From Eutrophocola salsuginis (GTDB lineage: Bacteria; Pseudomonadota; Gammaproteobacteria; Pseudomonadales; Pseudohongiellaceae), in contig JAYQTB010000004.1 in assembly GCA_038147195.1 (NCBI GenBank), positions 1,488,001-1,552,000 on the forward strand: a stretch of DNA of 64,000 nt. The letters run 5' to 3'. How positions within the stretch are numbered: the first letter of the stretch is position 1; every line of letters begins with the position of its first letter. The position numbers were made by a program, and so were the translations under genes. A model generated the notes under the pieces. It did not search any database. It was not told the DNA's origin and saw nothing but the letters and a program-made list of their open reading frames with translations. This document shows positions 43,243 to 50,116 of this stretch, piece after piece.

Positions 43243-43567
43243 TTTTAAGTCCTAAAAAACACGTGTAATCTTACATATATGCAAAGTTGTGGACGTTACA
43301 TAAATCCATGCGGATCGCCGAAAGTTGGAAAAAAGATTGCAAGCTATTCCATTAAATTAATTGGCTTTTTTCGCCTAAAAATGTGATTTTGCTCACCTTT
43401 ATGCCGCCTATTTGCTTAATTTTTAATCATATCCGGGGCATGTGATATCACGATAAGGGCAATTTCCCGGAAAAATTACGCAAACTGCCTGGCAAATTTT
43501 GTCAGTTAGCGGCTATTTACGTTAGCATACAGTGTAACTTTCTTGCAGCAATATACCGCGCCAACCG
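43243..43567. other. Divergent control region between the pilin-fusion gene and pilD
   Basis: 325 bp, AT-rich, no gene. It contains the CRP/Vfr-like site described separately and a perfect 10-bp palindrome GTGATATCAC at 43442-43451. I looked for a sigma-54 promoter (GG-N10-GC), which drives many pilA genes, and found only a TGG...TTGC pair with 8 instead of 10 bases between GG and GC near 43337-43352. Confidence 0.5.
43382..43397. promoter_or_regulatory. Candidate CRP/Vfr-binding site
   Basis: TGTGA-TTTTGC-TCACC matches the TGTGA-N6-TCACA consensus at nine of ten positions. It lies 140 bp upstream of the pilin-fusion start and 171 bp upstream of pilD. Vfr, the CRP homologue of Pseudomonas, is known to control type IV pilus genes; involvement here is inference. 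Confidence 0.4.
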
Positions 43568-44443
43568 ATGACATTCGCTGATTTTTTTGCCACCAATCCT
43601 TTTGTATTGGCTGCAATTACCTTTGCCTTCGGACTAGTCGTTGGCAGTTTCCTGAACGTGGTGATCTATCGCCTGCCCCTGATGATGGAGGCGGAGTGGA
43701 CCTTGGAGTGCCGGAATCTCCTTGAGATCAGAGAAGATAAGGAGCCTGACAAAAAGTCCGCCTTCAATCTGGCCGTTCCCGGTTCCCATTGCCCGCACTG
43801 CAAGCATAAAATTTCCGCATTGGAAAACATACCGGTGCTGTCCTGGCTGATTCTCAAAGGAAAATGCCGCTATTGCCAGGCGCCGATTTCAGCGCGCTAT
43901 CCGTTGATTGAACTGGCAACGGCGGTCTTTTCGGCCCTGGTCGCGTACCATTTCGGTTTTGCACTTCTCACCCTCGCGGTACTGTTTCTAACCTGGGGGC
44001 TGATCACCCTGACCATGATCGATTACGACCACCAGCTATTGCCTGATGACATCACTATACCCCTGCTCTGGCTTGGACTACTCCTCAACAGCCAAGGACT
44101 GATCGTCTCGTTGGAAGATGCCGTTTACGGTGCTATTGCCGGCTACCTGTTGCTTTGGGGTGTGTACTGGCTGTTCAAGCTGCTCACCGGCAAGGAAGGC
44201 ATGGGCTACGGTGACTTCAAGCTCCTGTCCGCCCTGGGTGCATGGCTGGGTTGGCAGGCTCTGCCAATGATTATTCTGCTGTCTTCACTGGTCGGTGCTG
44301 TGGTCGGTTTCGGCCTAATCGCCATCCGCGTTCGAGACAGGAACATTCCTATTCCATTCGGCCCCTATCTTGCCAGTGCGGGCTTCCTGTCCCTGATCTG
44401 GGGAACTCAAATCACGGGCTTTTACTACAGCCTGATCATGTAA
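43568..44443 (+). CDS. pilD: Prepilin leader peptidase / N-methyltransferase PilD
   Basis: 291 residues with eight hydrophobic segments. The cytoplasmic zinc module has two CxxC pairs (C75-C78 and C100-C103) and the N-terminal GSFLNVVIYRLP loop is typical. The two catalytic aspartate sites of this membrane aspartic peptidase family lie in TMIDYDHQLLPDDITIPLLW (150s) and GMGYGDFKLLSALGAWLG (D216). The enzyme cuts class III signals after Gly and methylates the new N-terminus. The only pilin-like substrate encoded here is the divergent DUF1080 fusion. The pilB and pilC genes that usually precede pilD are absent from this locus. It is followed by coaE after 21 bp. Confidence 0.96.
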   Translation: MTFADFFATNPFVLAAITFAFGLVVGSFLNVVIYRLPLMMEAEWTLECRNLLEIREDKEPDKKSAFNLAVPGSHCPHCKHKISALENIPVLSWLILKGKCRYCQAPISARYPLIELATAVFSALVAYHFGFALLTLAVLFLTWGLITLTMIDYDHQLLPDDITIPLLWLGLLLNSQGLIVSLEDAVYGAIAGYLLLWGVYWLFKLLTGKEGMGYGDFKLLSALGAWLGWQALPMIILLSSLVGAVVGFGLIAIRVRDRNIPIPFGPYLASAGFLSLIWGTQITGFYYSLIM

Positions 44444-44464
44444 CAGGCCGGGGAGATTCCACTC

Positions 44465-45085
44465 TTGCCATTGACCGGTCAAAACAAGCGATTCGCCGTG
44501 GGACTGACCGGTGGCGCTGGCAGTGGTAAGACCACGGTTAGCAATCTCTTCAAGGATCTTGGCGTCGATATCGTCGATGCCGATGAAATCTCCAGGAAAC
44601 TAGTAGGTAGGGGCTCACCCCTTCTTTCGCAGATACTCGACCATTTCGGCCAGGAAGTATCTGATGTTACGGGCGGCCTAGACCGCCGAGCCCTGCGTGT
44701 TCGGATCTTCCGTGATGCCGGAGCGAAATCATGGCTGGAGGCTCTACTGCACCCGGCAATTCGCGAGGAAACCCAGCGACGCATCGAAACCGGTTCCGCT
44801 CCCTACGTCATTGTCGTGGTGCCGTTGCTTGTGGAATCCGGTGCCTATGAATTCGTGAACCGTATGCTAATAGTCGATGCCCCGGAGGACGCGCAGGTAG
44901 CGAGATTGCGCAGGCGGGACGACATCTCCCTGGAACTCGCCGAACAGATGCTAGCGGCACAATCCTCACGCAGGCAGCGGCTCGACAGGGCCGATGATGT
45001 CATCGACAACAACATGTCCCTGTCCACCCTTGCTGCCCGCGTACGCATATTGCACGAAACCTACCTGCAAATGGCTACAGACTGA
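44465..45085 (+). CDS. coaE: Dephospho-CoA kinase
   Basis: 206 residues from a TTG start with GGGGAG about 11 nt upstream; no ATG lies near the expected N-terminus. The P-loop GGAGSGKT is at 16-23, followed by VDIVDADEISRKLV, LHPAIREETQRRI and a lid region with RDDISLELAEQMLAAQ. It performs the last step of coenzyme A synthesis. It belongs to the conserved pilD-coaE-yacG set, although a dead reading frame now separates it from yacG. Confidence 0.95.
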   Translation: MPLTGQNKRFAVGLTGGAGSGKTTVSNLFKDLGVDIVDADEISRKLVGRGSPLLSQILDHFGQEVSDVTGGLDRRALRVRIFRDAGAKSWLEALLHPAIREETQRRIETGSAPYVIVVVPLLVESGAYEFVNRMLIVDAPEDAQVARLRRRDDISLELAEQMLAAQSSRRQRLDRADDVIDNNMSLSTLAARVRILHETYLQMATD

Positions 45086-45093
45086 CAATTCCT

Positions 45094-45357
45094 ATGCTAG
45101 GCTTCATGGACAACCACGCCCTTTAGATCACGTTCATCCTGTTACCTGCCGGCTTGTGTTTCTGGCCAGGCCTGATCTGCCTATTTCTTTTCAAGGACCG
45201 CCTGAATCATGACGCCCTGGCCCTGGAAACCATCAACTAGGCGATTGCCGATGTCACGGTTTCCAACCATATCCGCATAGGCACACGCAGCGGCATGCTG
45301 GCGACTCTCAACAGCATGGGCGAAGGTGTGTTAAGGTTCACGTCTGAAACACAGTGA
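45094..45357 (+). pseudogene. Dead reading frame with two in-frame amber codons
   Basis: From an ATG at 45094 a single frame runs to a TGA at 45355 but is broken by TAG at 45124-45126 and TAG at 45238-45240. Apart from the stops it reads like a protein: a hydrophobic helix (ITFILLPAGLCFWPG, then LICLFLF), a charged turn KDRLNHDALALETIN and a C-terminal segment with GMLATLNSMGEGVLRF. I do not recognise the family. TAG is an ordinary stop here (yacG ends in TAG), so a twice-mutated gene for a small membrane protein is more likely than amber read-through. Confidence 0.5.
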
Positions 45358-45379
45358 GCACTTTGATTACACCCATATC

Positions 45380-45580
45380 ATGAACTACAACCCGACAACG
45401 GGCATTCGCCAAGTAAATTGCCCCACCTGTCAGACAATCGTGGCGTGGCAGGAGGAAAACACCTACCGGCCGTTCTGCTCGAGAAAATGCCAGCTGATTG
45501 ATTTCGGTGATTGGGCCACGGAACGCAACACTATCCCTGTGGAGGAAGGACCGGAAGATTTTCGATTGGATGATCTCTAG
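45380..45580 (+). CDS. yacG: DNA gyrase inhibitor YacG (zinc-binding)
   Basis: 66 residues with the four zinc ligands C14, C17 (VNCPTCQTIV), C33 and C37 (PFCSRKCQLIDFGDWA), the complete family signature. In E. coli YacG binds GyrB and blocks DNA binding by gyrase. Its C-terminal acidic tail (EEGPEDFRLDDL) is also typical. It follows coaE as in many gammaproteobacteria and converges on mutT, 14 bp away. Confidence 0.95.
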   Translation: MNYNPTTGIRQVNCPTCQTIVAWQEENTYRPFCSRKCQLIDFGDWATERNTIPVEEGPEDFRLDDL

Positions 45581-45594
45581 AGTCTTGAGGAGTC

Positions 45595-46008
45595 CTAGGC
45601 CAGAAGATCTCTGACGGCGACAACGATGTCCTTGTTGGCAGCGGGAAATTCCAACTTCGCAAGGTCCGGTACTGATACCCATCTGACCGGCTGCCCTTCG
45701 CGGCCCCTGGCCTCCCCTGCAAATAAGTTAACGTACCAGACATCAAGCAGCACCTGCTTGTCGCCGTAATCATGATGAATCTTCATCAGGCTGGCGCATT
45801 CGCGCACGGCGATATTCACTTCTTCCTGTAACTCACGCTTGAGCGCCTGCTGTACGCTTTCCCCGGTGATAATCTTGCCGCCGGGAAATTCCCACAGCCC
45901 ACCCTGGTGCTGAGTTTCATGACGCAGGGCAACCAGGACCTCACGATCACGATTTACCACGACACCTACAGCGACGTGCACCACGCTGCCAGGTTTTGTA
46001 TTCGTCAT
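45595..46008 (-). CDS. mutT: 8-oxo-dGTP diphosphatase MutT (Nudix)
   Basis: 137 residues, near E. coli MutT in length and start (VHVAVGVVVNRDREVLVALR). The Nudix box begins at G44: GKIITGESVQQALKRELQEE, then VNI. All acidic metal ligands are kept, but the conserved Gly near the end of the box is Asn (N65). LWEFPGGK precedes the box as in MutT. It removes oxidised guanine nucleotides from the precursor pool. In Pseudomonas mutT lies just beyond argJ; here about 4.1 kb of other genes separate them. Confidence 0.9.
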   Translation of the reverse strand: MTNTKPGSVVHVAVGVVVNRDREVLVALRHETQHQGGLWEFPGGKIITGESVQQALKRELQEEVNIAVRECASLMKIHHDYGDKQVLLDVWYVNLFAGEARGREGQPVRWVSVPDLAKLEFPAANKDIVVAVRDLLA

Positions 46009-46533
46009 TGAATATTTTCTCTAGCACTAAGATAAATGGAACAACCTTTGCTATAAATAAAGAGTTTATACAGGTCTTGCCAAAGAACCAAAAGATTTCA
46101 TTAAGAGAGCAAAAAAGAGTTTTTATAGAGAATTATTACCGACATCTAGAAAAAATTTAGCATTATTTCAAAATTAAGCAACTCAACATCGATGAATCAA
46201 TACCAATTAGCTATGCCAACTACTACAGAACAAGAAATACAAAGACTTGAGCAGGCGCTGGAAAGTCGGCTTAACGAGGAAGAAGTCATATGGGACGAGG
46301 TTAACGCTGTAGAGCGTGATCCTAAGGCTTTAAGGATAGTCGCTAAACAGTTTTCAGACTGACGCTGTGCACCAGAGGATGCTGTTGTTGCTACTATAGA
46401 GAGTGGTGCATGGTGAAGTATTGATAAAAATTGAGAAGGAGCTGCTCTATCTCAAAGATGTCATGACACGGTTTTCGTTTCTCCAGAACCAGCTGTGATC
46501 CAAATCAACTAACTAGGCTTCTTCCTTGAGTGT
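46009..46533. other. AT-rich gap between mutT and the UbiG-like gene
   Basis: 525 bp beginning the segment that separates mutT from argJ. The first 180 bp are strongly AT-rich with no frame. A 56-codon frame (46192-46362) is listed separately. A further GTG-started 31-codon frame at 46403-46498 encodes a short helical peptide containing IKIEKELLYLKDVMTRF. It is too short and weakly started to call a gene, but together they could be remnants of a small accessory module. Confidence 0.4.
46192..46362 (+). CDS. Small acidic helical protein, unknown
   Basis: 56 codons from ATG 46192 (or 49 from the ATG at 46213), ending TGA. The product is hydrophilic and probably all-helical, with TTTEQEIQRLEQALESRLNE and EEEVIWDEVNAVERDP. 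Base composition is less AT-rich than its surroundings and the residue pattern looks protein-like, but there is no clear ribosome-binding site and I recognise no family. It could be an antitoxin-like or remnant gene. Confidence 0.35.
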   Translation: MNQYQLAMPTTTEQEIQRLEQALESRLNEEEVIWDEVNAVERDPKALRIVAKQFSD

Positions 46534-47277
46534 TTATTTATATTTTTCAGCGAAAATCATGTAATTAACCCAGTTAAAGGGAAAAGTTCTCATCTTGCGT
46601 GTGAAGGGATTCACGGCCACTCCAGTCTGCGCGGATATGCTCATTTCTGATTCCTGTAGCAGAGCCCTAAGCTCACTCGGTTTGCACAGTTTACAATACT
46701 GATGTGTCCCTTTTGGCAATAGATGAAACATTCTTTCTGCTCCAAAAATAGCCACTATATAGGCAAACCAATTACGGTTAATAGTTGCAATAAATTGAGC
46801 ACCGCCAGGTTTAATCAGCGCGCAGCAAGCGGCCATAAAAATCTCGAGCTGGGCTACATGTTCAACAACCTCCATGTTAAACACAATGTCAAATTGTTGA
46901 CCGGTGGCAACCAGCTCTTCTGCCGATATAAGTTGGTAGTGAATGGGCAGTCCTTGCTGGTTGGCATGGTGCTGGGCGACGCATATATTGCGTTCAACAA
47001 CATCTATCCCATAAACCTCGGCACCAGCTCGCGCTAAAGCCTCACATAAAATTCCGCCACCACATCCAATATCAAGCACCCTGAAACTGCTCAACGGATA
47101 ATCGGACTGCTCAACTTTCTTATGAATTACAAGCTGTCGGATGACCCACTGCATACGAACCCTATTAAGGGTGTGCAAAGGCCAAAACGGACCGTCTAAA
47201 TCCCACCAACGGTTCGCTAGGCCTGTATAATAGGCAATTTCATTGGCGTCAATGCTGCTAGGTGTTACTCGTTTCAT
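46534..47277 (-). CDS. ubiG: UbiG-like 3-demethylubiquinone 3-O-methyltransferase
   Basis: 247 residues from ATG 47277; nine codons more are possible from 47304 but would reach further into the dead dehydrogenase. Family marks are EIAYYTGLANRWWDLDGPFW, the SAM-binding VLDIGCGGGILCEALARAGA, VVEHVAQLEIF and, specifically for UbiG, TINRNWFAYIVAIFGAE followed by LPKGTHQYCKL. UbiG performs both O-methylations in ubiquinone synthesis. The position inside a variable insert and the AT-leaning base composition leave open that it is a second copy or a relative acting on another catechol. It was probably fourth in a unit with the DUF3429, FAD and dehydrogenase genes. Confidence 0.8.
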   Translation of the reverse strand: MKRVTPSSIDANEIAYYTGLANRWWDLDGPFWPLHTLNRVRMQWVIRQLVIHKKVEQSDYPLSSFRVLDIGCGGGILCEALARAGAEVYGIDVVERNICVAQHHANQQGLPIHYQLISAEELVATGQQFDIVFNMEVVEHVAQLEIFMAACCALIKPGGAQFIATINRNWFAYIVAIFGAERMFHLLPKGTHQYCKLCKPSELRALLQESEMSISAQTGVAVNPFTRKMRTFPFNWVNYMIFAEKYK

Positions 47278-47568
47278 TTTTCGCACTTTGGGGCCTTTGC
47301 ACATTGTCCGAATTCAGTCCAGCAATCACAGCATACTTATTGACCCGGGCGTATTCTATGGCAGCCGTTTTGATCAGGGTGTTTAATACTGACTTGGAGG
47401 AGCGGTAACTGTACCGGCCACCTAATAGATCATCACTAATCATGCCTACTCATTTTTAATCGGTGTACGCGATAAAACATAAACCTTAGCGGTGTTTTCA
47501 TTAACCAGATAATATTCCAGCAGCGCATTACCAATTGGACAGGAAGCTCAGATGATCGCAATATTCAA
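47258..47568 (-). pseudogene. Decayed short-chain dehydrogenase (CsgA/C-factor-like)
   Basis: Leftward from 47568 the frame reads TTG (where ATG would be expected), NIAII, then TGA at 47550-47548 in place of a glycine, then ASCPIGNALLEYYL and KVYVLSRTP before TAG at 47448-47446. A shifted frame from 47443 continues with the catalytic region GGRYSYRSSKSVLNTLIKTA and AIEYARVNKYAVIAGLN. This is an SDR in which the dinucleotide loop is mutated, roughly the middle third is deleted, the frame is shifted and the end is lost into the UbiG-like gene. The TTG overlaps the preceding stop as TTGA, evidently a former ATGA coupling. Confidence 0.8.
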
Positions 47569-48557
47569 AGTCGGGGTTCCAGTACATTCGCCAGTCTTTC
47601 AGCGCTGGTGAAGGCGCCTTCCACGCGACCTTCAACTGCCCAGTCTCCGCAGGCAGCAAGCCTAGTTTCTATGTCCAGCAGATAATCCTGTGCCATGGGC
47701 TTTTCAACTCGTGAGTAGCGCCAGCGCTGTAGAGAAATGACATCATGGTCGGGCAGTGATTCGGGCAGCAGTTGCCTGAGCTCAGCAAGAAGGATTGCCA
47801 TAATGTATTCCTGGGGTCGTTCAAGGTTTTCCTTCGCCCAATCATTTCTCGTTTGAACGACTAGAGTTGATACTCTTCTTCGTCCAGCTTTGCTTGAGTT
47901 CAGCATGATCCATTCAATCGGCGAGCGTTTGACTCTGGCAGCATCAAAAGGCAGCTTGGGTAACGATTTAAAACCCAACATTAAGCAGAAGCATGGCGAC
48001 ATCTGGACACTGTCCAACCCGCCTTCTCCGGAGAGCAACTCCTCTGGGATGAAGCCACCAAGTAACTCCCGTGTCTGAGGGGCTGGTGCCGTGCTGATCA
48101 CCCAGTCAAATTTGGCTTCAATCTTCAAATCCTCCGCCTGAAGTAACCAGCCATTATCGCCTTGGGTGAGCTCAGAAATATGTACTTGGAATTCAATGTT
48201 CTGATCTTCAGCCAATTTCTTACACAGGCTGGTCATGGCAGGACTGCCAACGAAATGTGGTTCGAACCACGGGCGAGTGTAGGATTTTCCGTCGGCCTCT
48301 AGAGTGATGACATGAGGCAGCCATTCTGTCACGTATCCACAATTTATATAAGGTGCGAGAAACTTCTTGAACGCCTTGCTACGCGAAGTTAGAAATTGGG
48401 CGCCATGGTCAAATTCATAATCGCCAATAGTTCTTGTTGCCAAACGTCCGCTGACACCGCGTGATTTTTCAAAAATGGTGACATTTGCATACTCACGTAA
48501 ACGCTTTCCCAGCACTAGACCTGAAAGGCCAGCGCCAATGATGGCAATATTTTTCAT
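47565..48557 (-). CDS. FAD/NAD(P)-binding amine-oxidase-like protein (renalase-like)
   Basis: 330 residues from ATG 48557, which overlaps the upstream stop as ATGA; a ten-codon longer frame is less likely. The N-terminal dinucleotide fold is NIAIIGAGLSGLVLGKRL with FEKSRGVSGRLATR, followed by FDHGAQFLTSRS and a C-terminal LAACGDWAVEGRVEGAFTSA typical of the renalase-like NAD(P)/FAD group. The bacterial roles of this group are largely unknown. It is coupled to the DUF3429 gene upstream and formerly to the dead dehydrogenase downstream. Confidence 0.85.
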   Translation of the reverse strand: MKNIAIIGAGLSGLVLGKRLREYANVTIFEKSRGVSGRLATRTIGDYEFDHGAQFLTSRSKAFKKFLAPYINCGYVTEWLPHVITLEADGKSYTRPWFEPHFVGSPAMTSLCKKLAEDQNIEFQVHISELTQGDNGWLLQAEDLKIEAKFDWVISTAPAPQTRELLGGFIPEELLSGEGGLDSVQMSPCFCLMLGFKSLPKLPFDAARVKRSPIEWIMLNSSKAGRRRVSTLVVQTRNDWAKENLERPQEYIMAILLAELRQLLPESLPDHDVISLQRWRYSRVEKPMAQDYLLDIETRLAACGDWAVEGRVEGAFTSAERLANVLEPRL

Positions 48558-49003
48558 GGCGATGTGGATGCCACTACCAGACAGCATATGACGAGGGTTG
48601 TAATAATGATTCGAGAACGAAAATAGTCATCGCCGATTACCCGATTGCGGGTGAGCATGAAATCAATACATAAAAGGACAAGAAGAGGTAAGATAAGCAC
48701 CAACATGAAATGTCCTGGAGTCAAGATCAGCCAGGATAGCCAGACTATGACGGCAATGATGTTACTGCTCAGAAAGAGTCCCGTGACGGCATGTCCAAGC
48801 GAAAGCTGCTGTCCCCAGTGTATTCCAGTGAGAAAAACCGTGATCACGAGACCATAGGCTGCCATGAAATCAATAACACTTCCAAGAATGGGTAGGGTTT
48901 GGACACTAGCTATTAAAAGTCCGGCCCCAGAAACAAAGGGTAAGGCCCCTGCATAAATCAGCACATGAGGAAGTGTTTTTTCTAAAAACGGCCGTGTCAT
49001 CAT
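48554..49003 (-). CDS. DUF3429 membrane protein
   Basis: 149 residues with about five transmembrane helices. The DUF3429 pattern is visible in ALPFVSGAGLLIA, MAAYGLVITVFLTGIHWGQQ (the conserved G-x-HWG), LILTPGHFMLVLILPLLVLL and a C-terminal RNRVIGDDYFRSR. Function unknown. It is first in the leftward coupled series and divergent from the peroxidase-like gene at 49147. Confidence 0.82.
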   Translation of the reverse strand: MMTRPFLEKTLPHVLIYAGALPFVSGAGLLIASVQTLPILGSVIDFMAAYGLVITVFLTGIHWGQQLSLGHAVTGLFLSSNIIAVIVWLSWLILTPGHFMLVLILPLLVLLCIDFMLTRNRVIGDDYFRSRIIITTLVICCLVVASTSP

Positions 49004-49146
49004 AGATCAAACATCGAAGCAATAAATGCCCTTTATACAGTCTTTGACACTGGTCAGATCACAATATTGAATTGCTTAACTGGTAATCCTGTAGGGCTTT
49101 TTAAACGTATGTAACATTTAAATCTAAGCATCAACAAGGAATACCC

Positions 49147-49710
49147 ATGTTCAGGTCAAGTCTGATTGCCATACTCCTATTAACCCAACTTTTTACCAGT
49201 GCACATGCCCAGGAAGCCCCTGCAGCACTGCAGGGTAACTGTGCTAAATGGCTGGATCATAAAATTGGGCAACTGCATACAAACAAAACAGTTGATCTTT
49301 GTGCTGAGACAGCCGGAAAGGTTGTGCTGCTGATAAACACGGCTAGCTATTGTGGTTACACCTATCAATTCAGCGGCCTAGAAACACTTTATCAGCGCTA
49401 CAAGGAAAAGGGCCTGGTGCTGGTAGGGTTCCCATCCGATGATTTCAACCAGGAAGATGATGATTCAGCTAAAACGGCAGAAATCTGCTACATTAACTAT
49501 GGGGTCACTTTCCCGATGACAGACATTGTGCATGTAAAGGGTGAAAACGCGCATCCGGTTTTTTCACATCTGGCAAGTGAAACAAAACGTCCAAACTGGA
49601 ACTTCAACAAGTACCTCGTTGACCGAGATGGAAATGTGATTGACCTCTTCCGAAGCGGGGTCAGGCCGGACAGCGAAAAACTGGTTACCGCAATCGAAGC
49701 ACTGCTTTAA
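49147..49710 (+). CDS. Exported glutathione-peroxidase-family protein
   Basis: 187 residues with a signal peptide ending at SAHAQ. The thioredoxin-fold GPx core is clear: VVLLINTASYCGYTYQFSGL with peroxidatic C69, VGFPSDDFNQED carrying Q102, and RPNWNFNKYLVDRDG with W151 and N152, completing the Cys-Gln-Trp-Asn set. The usual FPCNQFGxQEP segment is altered to FPSDDFNQEDD. Periplasmic members reduce peroxides, probably with thioredoxin-like donors. An AAGGA ribosome-binding site lies upstream. It is divergent from the DUF3429-FAD unit. Confidence 0.85.
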   Translation: MFRSSLIAILLLTQLFTSAHAQEAPAALQGNCAKWLDHKIGQLHTNKTVDLCAETAGKVVLLINTASYCGYTYQFSGLETLYQRYKEKGLVLVGFPSDDFNQEDDDSAKTAEICYINYGVTFPMTDIVHVKGENAHPVFSHLASETKRPNWNFNKYLVDRDGNVIDLFRSGVRPDSEKLVTAIEALL

Positions 49711-50116
49711 CAATAACCAGGGCAAATCAATTCTTCCTGAAAAAATCTGCCACATTTGCCAAAATTCATAGAGCTGGCGCAAGAAATGGTGAAAATGCTT
49801 GGATGAAGGAGATTATTGCAGTGAGGGGTGCAACCGGCAGGCACTAGGCCCGCGCAACAAACCTCTATACGCACACAAATGTTGGACGTAAACAGAGTTC
49901 TGAAAATTTTTGTAAAATAACCCACGTAGGATATCTGAAAACTCCCTGCGATTTATCTGTGCATTAACAGTGACACTAAATAAAACCAAGCGCCCTGCCC
50001 CGACATCTAAAGAAGCCCCCGCATATTTTTCGCTAGAGGAATAGTTACAGGAATACTATATTCATTACTATTATTCTATGTAATAACAAGCAGTTACTAT
50101 AAGGTTTTAGAGATTA
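49711..50116. other. Intergenic stretch between the GPx-like gene and argJ
   Basis: 406 bp, no credible gene. A 36-codon plus-strand open stretch near 49738-49846 reads like protein (RNGENAWMKEIIAVRG) but has no start or recognisable family and may be another relic. The last 120 bp before argJ are AT-rich. No terminator with a T-run is seen for either neighbour. Confidence 0.4.

Noticed and set aside
43330..43360. Sigma-54 promoter for the pilin-fusion gene
   Set aside because: The GG and GC doublets are 8 bp apart instead of 10.
45094..45357. Amber recoding (for example pyrrolysine) in the frame after coaE
   Set aside because: TAG is used as a normal stop by neighbouring genes such as yacG, and no stem-loop or recoding context is evident; kept only as a question in the findings.
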